NCBI GenBank assembly: GCA_019044685.2
Contig: JAGTXX020000011.1
Location: 434,001-498,000, forward strand
DNA from: Nannochloris sp. 'desiccata'
Taxonomy: Eukaryota; Chlorophyta; Trebouxiophyceae; Chlorellales; Chlorellaceae
DNA length: 64,000 nucleotides
Direction of reading: 5' to 3'
This document shows, one piece after another, positions 11,014 through 21,700 of this stretch (its first letter is position 1; the number at the start of each line of letters is the position of its first letter). Below the pieces are notes generated by a model. The model searched no databases and was not told the DNA's origin. It worked only from the letters and a program-made list of their open reading frames with translations. The position numbers were made by a program, and so were the translations under genes.

Positions 11014-11475
11014 TGCTGTTGTTTGAAATTTTAACCTGAAGGACAGTAGAAGACTGGTATAGTAAAGATCGTTATTGAATTTGATGATGCTTTAGACAAG
11101 ATTAAATGAAACAGTGGCTATGAAAATAAAGTGATCACAAATTTGAAAAATAGCCCAGAATTTAAAATTTTCAGAGAGTGTGTGCTTGAGGCCCTTACCT
11201 GAAGGTAAATTAAGGTCTGGTATGTTGTGATATTTTAATATAATTGTGTGGAAATTGTGGAACCCGCAGTTAATTTGAAATTAGGGCCTGCTGTGGTCGG
11301 ACCAATATGATAAGCCAGGCTCCCAAAAAATCAGGCATTGCCTTTATTTCGTTGCTTTTCATAACACTTTTGATTTTGTTCAAGTAATCTAAGGAAATCA
11401 GAACTCCGGATTGGAGAGTCGGCTACCTTGCATTTAATTTTCTCTCTAATATATGACCTCCCAAAAGGCACAATA
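11014..11475. promoter_or_regulatory. Divergent intergenic region between SUMO and P4H
   Basis: A 462-bp gap between divergent starts, so it should contain promoters and leaders of both genes. AT-rich, with no clear motif, repeat or RNA gene recognised. Non-ATG codons extend the P4H frame upstream to 11428, but the first Met is at 11476. Confidence 0.35.
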
Positions 11476-12620
11476 ATGCCTCGTTTGCGAGCAATACCTC
11501 TTCTTTGCACATGTTGTATATTGTATATGTCGATATGTGTGCACGGAGCTGCTCCGAAGACTCAGCAATGGTTGCATGGCCGAGATTTATCAAAAAGTAG
11601 TGAACCCTGGATCGAGACCTTAAGTTGGAAACCCCGCGCTTTTCTGTATCACAATTTACTCTCTGACGCCGAAGCGAACCATCTGGTCGACGTAGCCAAG
11701 CCATTTGTAAGTCTTAATCAATATTTTATGTTTCCACCGTCCAATGGCCCCCCCGTCTTCCTTTACCTTTTCTCTCTAGATTTAACCACCCCCAAATTAA
11801 TCGAGTACTTCTTTTCGTGCCTTCTTCGCAGATGCGACGGTCAACTGTCGTTGGAAACAAGGGGGAAGACGTCGTAGACAATATCCGCACATCCTACGGG
11901 ACCTTCCTTCCCCGGTACCAAACCGAAACTATCGGAAAAATAGAAGAAAGAATCGCGACGTGGACTAAACTGAACGTAAGCAACCAAGAAGATATCCAAA
12001 TCCTTCGATATGGCCAAGGACAGAAATACGGAGCTCATTATGATCAATTGGTAGAGGATACGCCCCGTGTCGCCACGGTTTTAATATACTTGAAAGATGG
12101 CGTGGTAGGTGGAGAAACAGCTTTCCCAGAGAGTTCTGAATGGATAGACCCGTCAATCGGGAAACGCATGGGCCCATTTTCAAAGTGTGCGCAAGGAGTT
12201 GTTGCAGTAAAGCCTAAAAAAGGCGATGCGCTTCTCTTTTGGAGTGCAAAGCCCGATGGCTCTCATGACGAGGCCTCTCTTCATACTGGCTGTCCTGTTA
12301 TTTCGGGAATTAAATGGACAGCTACGTTTTGGATACATAGTGCACCATTTCGACCAGAACAGCTGGAAGAACCTGTTCAAGTGGATGAGAAATTGAAGCC
12401 AGAGGAGTGCAAAGACACAGAGCCAGAGTGCCCTCGCTGGGCGGCTGCAGGAGAGTGCCAGAAGAATAAACCATTTATGATTGGGGATGATTTTAGCGTG
12501 GGTGCGTGTAGAGTATCGTGTAAAATGTGTGAAGATTGTGCGACCGATGATAGAGCGTGCAAATCGAGGAATAGAGTGATTGCTGGGTACCTGTCACTGG
12601 ATGAGCTCGATGAAGCATAG
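11476..12620 (+). CDS. P4H: Prolyl 4-hydroxylase with C-terminal ShKT domain
   Basis: Exons 11476-11706 and 11832-12620 (125-bp GT-AG intron) encode 339 residues. Residues 1-25 form a signal peptide or anchor, placing the enzyme in the ER/Golgi. The 2-oxoglutarate/Fe(II) dioxygenase domain follows: AKPFMRRSTVV across the splice junction, iron ligands H146 and D148 (YGAHYDQL), H228 (SLHTGCPV) and the 2-oxoglutarate-binding Lys at 238 (GIKWTATFW). It hydroxylates peptidyl proline, in plants and algae mainly on hydroxyproline-rich cell-wall glycoproteins. A six-Cys ShKT/TLC module follows at about 270-312, as in several plant and algal P4Hs. All catalytic residues are present. The first in-frame ATG is at 11476. 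Very confident. Confidence 0.95.
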
Positions 12621-12944
12621 AAAGGGTAGCGCCCGAGGGAACGGGGGAAATAGTGAAATAACCTCTCTTTTTTAATGAAAATACGTAGTGCTAATTATAT
12701 ATGTGCCTATGATGTAGTCTTCGAGTGGCAGTTCTGCCGTTTTCTAGAAGAAATGAATAAATAAATAAATCAGCATAAATAGTAGTAAATGTTGCTGGCC
12801 TGCCTTTTTTCTTCTTTTTATGTTTTCTTACAAATATATTACTCATTACTTATATCTCATCTGTGGAATATCATATTACTTTGTTACACTATCACTACTA
12901 TTAAGGAATACCATATAAATACTAGAAACGAAATCAACAAAATT
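12621..12944. other. Convergent intergenic region, AATAAA cluster
   Basis: A 324-bp gap between two 3' ends. An AATAAATAAATAAAT run at 12756-12770, about 140 nt after the P4H stop, could serve as a polyadenylation signal; a TGTAA on the minus strand near 12828 could serve the opposite gene. No gene seen. Confidence 0.4.
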
Positions 12945-15900
12945 TTAACAATAAGCCCTGCTTGGTACAGCTGCCGGTGTAGCAGACGAGGTAAGAAGGC
13001 TTCTTGCCTCTGGACTAGTGCTGGCATATGCAGCCCCCACTTGGGCACGCAATCTAAACGATTCTGCTAAATCTAACAACTGATCATTGCGTTCTTGCTC
13101 TGCTTCCAGCGCCGCCACAAACTCATCTCGTTCCCTTTGCAGCTCCCCTGCGGCCGCCAGGGCCTCTGCTGCTGCCAGGCATTGGTCTTCTAGCCTTGCT
13201 TCGGCAACAGTCAACGCCTCTTGTAAAGCTGCGTTTCGTCGTATAGCGTCTTCTGCTGTACGGCGATTAACGTCCGCACCACGAACCGCGCTCTCTGCTG
13301 CGCGTGCTTTGGCCTTCTGTGCTGCAATCTCATCTTTTAATTTTCGAATTTGGAAGTGAGCTGAGTTTAACTTTTTATGCAGGGTAGCAATCACAGCACT
13401 GGTGTCTGAGCTATTGGTTTCCCTATTAAGAGCAGGTTTGACTAAAGAGGTGATTTCGGCCTCGGCAACAGCACGTGCCAAGTCGGAGTTTTCTTTTTGC
13501 AACCGCTGTGCCTTCTCTTCTGCACTCTTGACCGCAGCTTCACACTGGGCAAAGACATGTGCGAGCGGGAATCCTTTTTCTAAAGCTCTACACCGTGCAC
13601 TGGTGATGGCGTTTTCTCGCCGCACAGATGCCAGCTCAACTTCAAGACTGAGCTGAGCTTCTGCTGCCTGCTGTGCCTGCTGCCCGAGCTCTGTATTTCG
13701 CAGTCTTTCGTGTTGTAACGCAGCAAGCACGCCGCTGAAGTCACCAGATTCGAGATTTTCCATTGCAGGGACAGACGAAGCGGCAGCTGTTGCCATTGCA
13801 GCGCGCTCTTGGGCTTCTTGCAGTTGTTTTAATAACACCGAGTTGACTCGTCTTTCTTTCTCTAATTCTGCTGCAAGCTCTACAGCTGCTGCGGTGGCAC
13901 TAGCCGCAGCTCCTGAAATACTACTATGAGGGGTTGTATTACGAGTTTCAGAATAGTGCGAGTAGGTATGCTCGTATGCATTGTTATTGTTGTTGTACCT
14001 TAAGAGGTCCTCTTCTCCATCTCTTTTATCGTTGTAATCTTCGGCAAGACTTTCACCTACATATCCAGAGTCAGTTGCTGCTGCTTCCTGGTGTCGTTCG
14101 TGGTAGTGTTCTTCTTGTTGTTGTTGGGAAGTGTAGTAAGATGCAGTCAAATCACCACGTGCTCGAGCAACAGAAGCAGCAACAGCTGCTGCCTGCTCGC
14201 TCAAATCAAAATGCAACTCGGCAACATTGTCGCCATACTCATTGGTGTCCTCATGAACGGCTCCTTGATGATTCGCATCACCATTATTGTTCGCCCCAAG
14301 ACCAAAAGCAAAGCTTTCTGATTGGAATACATCAGTTACAGGAGGCATAGCAGTAGAACTAACCCACAGCCGTCGTTGCAGTGCTGCTGTGGCGGGCACT
14401 CTTTCCTGAGGACGACCCCTTTGATGACTACGTTCTTTTATTGCTTTCCCAAAACCATCCTTCCCAGGGCTTAGGCTTGCAGGGGTACAACTGGGGTGCG
14501 ATGCTCCGAATGCTGCTGCGTAGCTGCTGATTGAGTTATTATTTTTTCCTTTCTTGCTCCCGGGACAGCTACCGCCAACATCTGTATGGCCAGGATTGCC
14601 AGTACATTTATTGCTGGAAGATGTAGGTCTTCTATGAGGGAGTGGACTTGGTGATCCATAGCATACTGCACCACTGGGACTGGTGAGCTCAGCAATGCCC
14701 TTAGTAACATGGAGAGCGGTACGATGTACAGGTGATTGTTGTTCTAACTTAGGGAAGAGGGCTTCAGGTTTTGAAGAAGAGCCTGAAACCTCCTCCTCAT
14801 GCTCATTAATTTGCTGTATATTTTGTTCCTGGTGTTGATTCTCTTTGTACACTTCATTAGAGTGATCAGCTTGTAGCTGTGAAGATAAACTAGCATGTGC
14901 GTCGCCATTTTCATGGCTGTCTACTCCTTCTTCTTCTAGTTTGAACTTGACAGAGCTTGAAGAGGAGAGGCGAGCAGCTCCGAGCGCTGCCGCACGCTGT
15001 AATGATGAAGAAACGCGTGCACGTTGCTGTCTACGTCGCTCTACAGAAGCCTCTCCCGCCACCGAGCCTGCGGTGCGCTGTTGTGTCCCTCCTCCTGCCG
15101 ATGGTGTCTGTGCTCGTGTTTGCTGTGCTTGTGGTTGCTGTTGCTGACGAACTTTTGCAGCTTCAAGGTATTGCTGCGTATCCAACCATTTCAAATCAGT
15201 AGCAGGGACCTGAGCTCGGGTACACACAGCTTTAATAACTTCAATTCTATTTTCCAATTCCGGTGGGCAGCTTCCTTGAGGAATAAATAAACGAGCATTT
15301 CCAGCTATAAGAGGCGCTGCAAAGTGATTTAATAGCCCCAGCCTTGAAGAGCGTAGAATATGCTCTCCAGGATGCCCCTTTGCGTGCAATTCTGTAACTT
15401 CTGTCACGAGTTCCATCAAATTAGAAGTGCTTTCTCTCCCGTTGCAGAAAACTAAATTGAGAGAAGCAAGCGTGCTGTCGGCAGGATTGAAGACTCCCAA
15501 GGTGAGGATCGTATCTGCAGATTGTTCTACATGCCTGAAGACAACCTGAAGGATAGAGCCAAGGGCATCCAAGTGGGAAAACCTCACTGCCGGAGCTCCT
15601 CGAAGGCCGATGACCGGAGGCACAGCAGTTCCAATACAATTAATAGCTTTTGTCGAGCTAACGTGTGCCCAGCTTAGAGCGAGCTCTAGGAAACTATCCA
15701 TACGGGCGACCACATGCTGTATAAAGGTGTTGGCGAGCTCTAGATCACAACCAGGTGCTAAAGTTGTTGCACTACATCCATCTGCCAGCCAACGTGCCAC
15801 TTCATCTGCTGCTCCAGTTACATCATTCTTTAGATCAAATACTGTAGATTTTGCTAGTGCGATGTCATTGCCCCCTAAGCCTTGCAACTCTTCGGCTAAT

Positions 15901-15962
15901 AAAAGAACGTCATTTGAGGGAACAATGCAGAGTGTTGGCCTGCTGGGCGTTGAGGCTGCCAT
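12945..15962 (-). CDS. Kinesin-like protein with degenerate motor head and coiled coil
   Basis: Single-exon protein of 1,005 residues. The N-terminal ~250 residues show the order of kinesin motor landmarks in degraded form: STVFDLKNDV (about 39-48) where kinesins have the FDxVF strand; SLNLVFCNGRES (168-179) where NLVDLAGSE lies; and RSSRLGLLNHFAAPLIAGNA (204-223) where RDSKLTRLLQDSLGGN lies. The P-loop GQTGSGKT and the NxxSSRSH switch are not visible, so the head should not hydrolyse ATP. A low-complexity Gln/Ser-rich middle and a long coiled coil (about 690-985) follow. If kinesin-derived, it would be a pseudomotor, binding microtubules or a partner motor. The kinesin reading is my inference; the coiled-coil part is plain. 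Alternative: an unrelated coiled-coil scaffold. Confidence 0.5.
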   Translation of the reverse strand: MAASTPSRPTLCIVPSNDVLLLAEELQGLGGNDIALAKSTVFDLKNDVTGAADEVARWLADGCSATTLAPGCDLELANTFIQHVVARMDSFLELALSWAHVSSTKAINCIGTAVPPVIGLRGAPAVRFSHLDALGSILQVVFRHVEQSADTILTLGVFNPADSTLASLNLVFCNGRESTSNLMELVTEVTELHAKGHPGEHILRSSRLGLLNHFAAPLIAGNARLFIPQGSCPPELENRIEVIKAVCTRAQVPATDLKWLDTQQYLEAAKVRQQQQPQAQQTRAQTPSAGGGTQQRTAGSVAGEASVERRRQQRARVSSSLQRAAALGAARLSSSSSVKFKLEEEGVDSHENGDAHASLSSQLQADHSNEVYKENQHQEQNIQQINEHEEEVSGSSSKPEALFPKLEQQSPVHRTALHVTKGIAELTSPSGAVCYGSPSPLPHRRPTSSSNKCTGNPGHTDVGGSCPGSKKGKNNNSISSYAAAFGASHPSCTPASLSPGKDGFGKAIKERSHQRGRPQERVPATAALQRRLWVSSTAMPPVTDVFQSESFAFGLGANNNGDANHQGAVHEDTNEYGDNVAELHFDLSEQAAAVAASVARARGDLTASYYTSQQQQEEHYHERHQEAAATDSGYVGESLAEDYNDKRDGEEDLLRYNNNNNAYEHTYSHYSETRNTTPHSSISGAAASATAAAVELAAELEKERRVNSVLLKQLQEAQERAAMATAAASSVPAMENLESGDFSGVLAALQHERLRNTELGQQAQQAAEAQLSLEVELASVRRENAITSARCRALEKGFPLAHVFAQCEAAVKSAEEKAQRLQKENSDLARAVAEAEITSLVKPALNRETNSSDTSAVIATLHKKLNSAHFQIRKLKDEIAAQKAKARAAESAVRGADVNRRTAEDAIRRNAALQEALTVAEARLEDQCLAAAEALAAAGELQRERDEFVAALEAEQERNDQLLDLAESFRLRAQVGAAYASTSPEARSLLTSSATPAAVPSRAYC

Positions 15963-16293
15963 ATTATAGTATTGTGTTATCCTAGATAATACGTGTAATT
16001 AAGTTTTTTTGAGATTATATTTGCAATAAGCCAACCGTCGCAACCTGCTGATGCCAAGTTCAAATTTGCCGAAAAGAAGCGGGGAAAACTCTATTCCGAC
16101 ACCGCTTATAATTGCTCTAGGAATGTGTAATGCATTTTTAAAATAATCAAAAAAATAAGAAAGTCGTAGCAAAGAGCAGGGCAACGTGCAGATTTTCGAT
16201 AATCTTGCATGATCTTCAAAAGGTTGACCCGTTTAAAATTTTGATACAAACCGCAAGACCCATGGACCTCGAAAATTACTAATAATATCCACA
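15963..16293. promoter_or_regulatory. Divergent intergenic region, no motif recognised
   Basis: A 331-bp gap between divergent genes, expected to hold both promoters. No TATA box, repeat or RNA gene recognised. Confidence 0.35.
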
Positions 16294-18402
16294 ATGATTC
16301 TTTCAATTCTGGGGCTCCCATTCCGGATGATCCGGGCACCTCTTTCCGTCGTCTTCATTGTTGTCGGCTTCCGCCACTGCCGTGACTTTGCTTTACCCGT
16401 TGCTGGCCTGGACGAAGCCAAAGCTCAATCCATTTACTTTGCATTAAAACGCGCATCAACTTCTCCAGACCAAGAGCGTGTCGCTGTTGAATGGCTTGCT
16501 GCACTGCAACTTGTTCAAGTAGCATCAGCTCGCATCTTGGCGGAGATGGATACTATCGAGGCAAATTTGCAATTTTGGACTCGTCGTTTAGATGAAGGAC
16601 GCCATTTCTGGTTTACTCTCTTCCGTAGAGGTCCTGTAGAGTTTGCAAAAAAGGTAGCACAGCTTGTTCGACGTGGCCGACGCCAAGAAGGCAATCAGAT
16701 CCCTGAAAACGACTTGGTCTCTGATGCAGAGCTCGTAGAGAAACGAGTCCTTCTATTTAGATTGCTGAAAGCAGAGCTTAGTGAAGCAGCGGCGAAAATA
16801 CAGGCTGCAGCAGCGCTGCTCTACCTCCGGCAACAGCAACAAATTTCTGCAGAGAATAACGGCACCGGGCCATCTACGTCACAAGGACGAATAGTTGTTA
16901 GTAATATTGAAATTGAGCAAGATTTGTTTATTAAAGCGCATACAGCAGTAGATTCATGTATGTTAGCTGTCTCTCAAGCGTTTAGAACTCTGGAAAGTGG
17001 CGTGCATGGTACTTTAGATTCTCAGCAAGCACCCGGTGGGGCTGCTACGGGCGATAGGCGAATGCTGTCTCAAGCTTTGGGAAGAGTACTTGGAGTTATT
17101 CCATTACGCAGAATTTGGAGTAGATCGGATGTTACTGCTGCAGAAGAAATAACTACGGAGGTGAACGATGCTTTATCTTCCCCTGGCACCACCACCACCG
17201 CCACCGCCGCTACAAATGAAATCGTACTTGCTGTCCAAAATGCTGTAGGATTCATTCCCATTGCCAATCCAGACACTACAGTTCACATTGCCTTGGTAGA
17301 AGCACGGCGGGCTGCATTATTACTCCAACGGGGCCCTCATCGCCTCGTTCCGCTCCCCGCTTGGCTAGAGATGCCATCCCAAATCCAGCAAAACTGGGTG
17401 AGATATAGCGTATTAGGTCTCGCTGTAGGCTATGGTACTGTCTTTATTATCAGGCATAGTCGTTTGACAGGTAGCCACGATTTGGATGACTGGGCTAAGG
17501 CTGCCGTGCATGCTGTCCGATCTGCCTGGGCGGAACATGTTGTTGGTCCTTTAGAGCGTGTACGAGGTGAGCTCTTCAATACGTTTAGACGCAGGCCTGC
17601 GATCGTATCTATGGGAGAATATGAAGCTGACAGAGATAGCTTGCAGCGTATGCTAGAAGACTTCAAAACTGATTTTATTCAAAGAAGAGGGACTGCAGCT
17701 GCTATGGTCTCCAGGGATACCAGTAGTGCTAGTAATCATACTGGCCCTGCTACTGGCTCTGGCGAGATAACTAGTGTTGCCACTGAAATAGAAGATGTTC
17801 AGCTGCTTGAAGGCATGGAATTAATGATGCGAAGCTATGAACAAGAACTCAAACGACCAGTGCGAAATTTAGTTAGCGGCGACTTGATGCGGTCTTTACT
17901 TATCCAAGTCCAGAAACTCAAGGTAGACACAGAAAGCGCCATGTTGGAGATTGATCAAATCTTACGTGCAAATGAATTGTCTATTTCTCTTGTTGCTGCT
18001 GTTCCTGCTTTCTTAATTGCTGGTGTCGTGCTGTATTCTCTAGGCAATGCAGTGACCCCCGCTCCGCCAGATCCAAAGAGGGAAGCTGTCCCGGCTCGAA
18101 TGGCAATGATTGAGGTAGAACGCGCGTTAGAGACTTTGGCAAACTGTGAAGAAATGAATAGTGGAAGAGAAGGGAAGGTATCAGAGGCGGCAGGTATGTT
18201 TATTTTCCGGTTAGCTGTGGCGTATAAGGAAGCAGAGGAGCTTTTCCAGCGGCATCGAGGTATGTTTGGTCGAGAGAGTAGTTCAGAATGGAATAATCTC
18301 CGCGCTGATTTGCTCGAGTTGGCAGCTCCAGCACCTGCTGGTCAGAAAATGAGGACTGCAGCGAGAATGATGAGAGCATATGCTGTGTACCAGCAATTTT
18401 GA
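16294..18402 (+). CDS. DGS1: NCA2-family mitochondrial outer-membrane protein (DGS1-like)
   Basis: A 702-residue single-exon protein of the NCA2 family. Yeast Nca2 influences mitochondrial ATP synthase subunit expression, and Arabidopsis DGS1 lies in the mitochondrial outer membrane and affects galactolipid and mitochondrial lipid balance. The family core is clear: WVRYSVLGLAVGYGTVFII (about 366-384, membrane helix), ELKRPVRNLVSGDLMRSLLI, QVQKLKVDTESAMLEIDQIL and RANELSISL followed by a second membrane helix at about 562-584. The N-terminus (ILSILGLPF, APLSVVFIVVGF) is also hydrophobic. The C-terminal ~100 residues form a helical bundle. The first Met of the frame is used. Family is confident; the precise role in this organism is not known. 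Confidence 0.85.
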   Translation: MILSILGLPFRMIRAPLSVVFIVVGFRHCRDFALPVAGLDEAKAQSIYFALKRASTSPDQERVAVEWLAALQLVQVASARILAEMDTIEANLQFWTRRLDEGRHFWFTLFRRGPVEFAKKVAQLVRRGRRQEGNQIPENDLVSDAELVEKRVLLFRLLKAELSEAAAKIQAAAALLYLRQQQQISAENNGTGPSTSQGRIVVSNIEIEQDLFIKAHTAVDSCMLAVSQAFRTLESGVHGTLDSQQAPGGAATGDRRMLSQALGRVLGVIPLRRIWSRSDVTAAEEITTEVNDALSSPGTTTTATAATNEIVLAVQNAVGFIPIANPDTTVHIALVEARRAALLLQRGPHRLVPLPAWLEMPSQIQQNWVRYSVLGLAVGYGTVFIIRHSRLTGSHDLDDWAKAAVHAVRSAWAEHVVGPLERVRGELFNTFRRRPAIVSMGEYEADRDSLQRMLEDFKTDFIQRRGTAAAMVSRDTSSASNHTGPATGSGEITSVATEIEDVQLLEGMELMMRSYEQELKRPVRNLVSGDLMRSLLIQVQKLKVDTESAMLEIDQILRANELSISLVAAVPAFLIAGVVLYSLGNAVTPAPPDPKREAVPARMAMIEVERALETLANCEEMNSGREGKVSEAAGMFIFRLAVAYKEAEELFQRHRGMFGRESSSEWNNLRADLLELAAPAPAGQKMRTAARMMRAYAVYQQF

Positions 18403-18715
18403 AATAAAGAAGAAAAAAAATTCCGATGACTGATACGTCGAAACGTTTTTTGCTCGGTTGTGAAAAGGATTTGTTTTTAAACTGCTAATGCGCGGCTGTT
18501 TGGTTGCCTTTAGGGTTATGTTGTATTACTGTAACGATCGGTAGTGGATAAGGTATATAGAACCTTGAAGAAGTTGACCGCGAAGTAGCTGTGGGCATTT
18601 CAAAGTGGACCCCTCTCGGGGAGTCTTCCTGTCAAAGCCCTAGGAGTAAATAAGGAGGATTGACCAAAAATATAATTCCGGGACTATTGTGCAAATTGGA
18701 AGTTGAAAAGCAAAT
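18403..18715. other. Intergenic region between DGS1 and nuclease-helicase gene
   Basis: A 313-bp tandem-orientation gap that should hold the DGS1 3' UTR (TGTAA at 18530-18534, about 130 nt after the stop) and the promoter of the next gene. No further feature recognised. Confidence 0.35.
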
Positions 18716-21700
18716 ATGTCGGCTGCAACGGCGACGAGCCAGAGAAATAACAATACTGATCCTTCATTTGGAGATTATAATCATGCAGATGCCGTCCGAG
18801 CTCTCGGCATCTGTTGGCTCTCCAAATGTTTAAACCAGAAGGTATGGAAGTTGAAACGTTTCAGGATGTAATTGACGCTTTAGCCAGCCTCAGGGTGAAA
18901 CGCAAATTTAATCAACGCATTATCACAGAGGACGCCGCTCGTAACGTTGCATTGGTGGAGCTTAGTGAACAGGTGTTTATACTGTTTCGAATCAAATTAA
19001 GAGCCACATTAAATCTGATATCAATAATGAAGATTTAGTGCATGTTTTAAAACTGGATAATGCAAGCGGAGGTTCCTTTCACGAAGGAGACTCTTCAATG
19101 GCGGTACCAGTGTCCCCCGCAGTAGTGGACCCTGCTAATGGTAACACTCCTAGGAGCAAGCCTGCCTCTGGTTGCGTTAAAGGTGAAGTTACCGTTAGTC
19201 ATATTCTTGGCGAAGCTTTTGAGTTATTTTGTGCCATATCTTTCAAAGAAAGGATCGTCCCTTTAGTCTTGCAAGACCGCCCGGAACTGCCTCCATCTGC
19301 CAGGACAATGTGCAAAGTCGAAAAAGTTTTCTTGTCAGATAGTGTCTCCAAAGAAGAGTTAAAGTGGATAGACCAGAAACCTAGTGAAGGCGATGCGTAC
19401 GCAAGAAGCCTGGTAGAAAATTTTATTGAAGGCAGGAATTCGGATGTGGAGAAAGAAGCCGCAGCAGAACGGTTTGTTAATACCCTGATTAAGAACATCG
19501 ATAAAGATAAAGGTTTCGATATCGTGGTGCAACTGAAAGAAACAGACACTGATAAAATTCATTTTATACTTGCCCAATGCAAATTTCGAAGTGACCAGGA
19601 CAGTCCAACTGGTATGGCAGCAACCGTCGGAAAGCATTTTGACATCGCAGAGCAAGCAAGAACAGTGGAGGGTGTGCTTTGCCCTATGCATTGGATTGCC
19701 ACGAATCGAGACTTTGAAAAGGCAGAGGCGTACTTTTCTAAACTTATTCAAAGTGGTTTATTGGTTATACAAGGAGCAAGTGCTTTGATAGTACAAACAC
19801 AAGCGCTCCAGTTGGTCGACAAGAGCATTAGCTTTTTGCAAGAGTGGAAGGAGGGCGCAATAATACATCGTCAAAGAAGATTGGCAGAAATGGCTACAAG
19901 AAAATTAAGGCCGCACCAAGACGATGCAGTGACGAAGATTTGCGACCATTTTGCCACGCATAGTGACTGTGTTGCTGAAGCGAAAGCGACGGCGAGTAGT
20001 GCTGATAAAAAAGAAGAAGAAGAGGAAGAAGAAGAATTTGATGATAACTTCGGCAGATACGTCTCGGTAATCATGGCCACCGGAAGCGGCAAGACTTTGA
20101 CCGCCTATGCGGCAACCACTGAGCTGGAGAAGAAATTTAATATTCAAAGCCCTTCTCTCCATATTTCGCCCATGATCCGCTTAGTTTTTCAAGATGCCCA
20201 CGAGGTAAGTTCCAAAGCGAATAAAGTTACCAAGTAGGGCGACTTAGAAATCCTCCAGAAAACAGAACATATGTTACAGGCCGCCCCTACTTAGAACAAT
20301 AACTAAAATTAGCTGAGAGTGCGCATTTTCTTCTTTTACTATGGTACGTTTGGACTTTCATAATTTATTTTTGTTTCGTCAATTGCAGTGGCTCGCTGAG
20401 GATATTGCTAAGTGGGTAACTAAACAGAGGGACAGAACCCCAGCAGAAATAGATTATAGTGATTACCCTATCTATTACGCAGTATGCTCTTCTCATGATG
20501 ACAGCAGTCGAGGTTGTACCTCGTTATCGAGCATCCATATGAACGAGTTGGCAGACACTCTCGAAAGACATGCTAAAACGGACTCCCTGCACCGCTGTAG
20601 ACTTTTTACTACGTTTCAAAACGGATCTCTGTTCTGGATGAAAGTGAGGGAGTTCTGCATACAAAGGTACGGAGATCCACTTCATCGAGTATTTGGAGTC
20701 GCCGTCCGGGATGAAGCGCACACTGCTGCTGGCCTTGGCAGCAAGTCATACGCTATGGTGCTCAACGTCCGATCACAATATTCTCTTAGCTTTACTGCCA
20801 CTCCTAAAATCCAAAAAGGTCGGTTTGAAGAGCACACTAAAGACGATGCAATAAATGAGGAGGAGTTACAGAAGGGTAAAATGACATACCTGCATTTGAA
20901 ACATGAAATCATGCTGCCCTACGTAGAAAATACAGAGAAAATTACCTGCCCTCTTCACAAAGATAATACTAAGCGGCATCCTTTTGATTTCTTATCCGAA
21001 AACCTTCTCTTCGAAGAAATTGAGTCTACAACTAGTACTACAGATCCTTATGATTGGTGTTATTTTCAGAACCAAGCTGAAGACCATAATAAACCAATGA
21101 TAGTTTTTTTTGTGGAACCTGTCCAAACAAGCATTGTTGATAGCGCTGCTTCCGGCAAGTATGACGATTTATATGATCTTACGAGAAAAAACTTTCGATT
21201 TTTTGGGCCTCTCTTTCCACCTTCCGACGGTGATGTGGCTTTGACCAATGACGGGTTATGCTTTGGTGTAACTAAAAATTTCAAAACCCTGTGCAAACCA
21301 TGGGGTAAGAAAAGAGACTTGGTGATACATGATATGTCACCTTTTGGTACTGGAAACTATATTGGACCCATCATCCATACGCTATCCTACCAAGAATGTA
21401 TTGCTAGTGAACGGTTGTCTGGTCCTCGTCTCGTGATGTTGAAGCCGAGAGCACTGGAAGAGAGCGAATATAGGTCGTTTATTTTGAAAAAGAACCTAGA
21501 AAAATTGCTTGGACGTGATGAAATAACGAAGAAGCACACTGCCCCTGACACAAAGCGCTGGAGGCTTAGCATAAATAACAGGGTAGTTGAAGGCACCTCT
21601 CACCATTTCAGAGCGATGCAACAATTGATGGCGTGCTTCCAGCTAGTTAAACCTGTCTACCGTGTTGTAGTTTTCTGCACCAAAGGGGAACATGCTCAGG

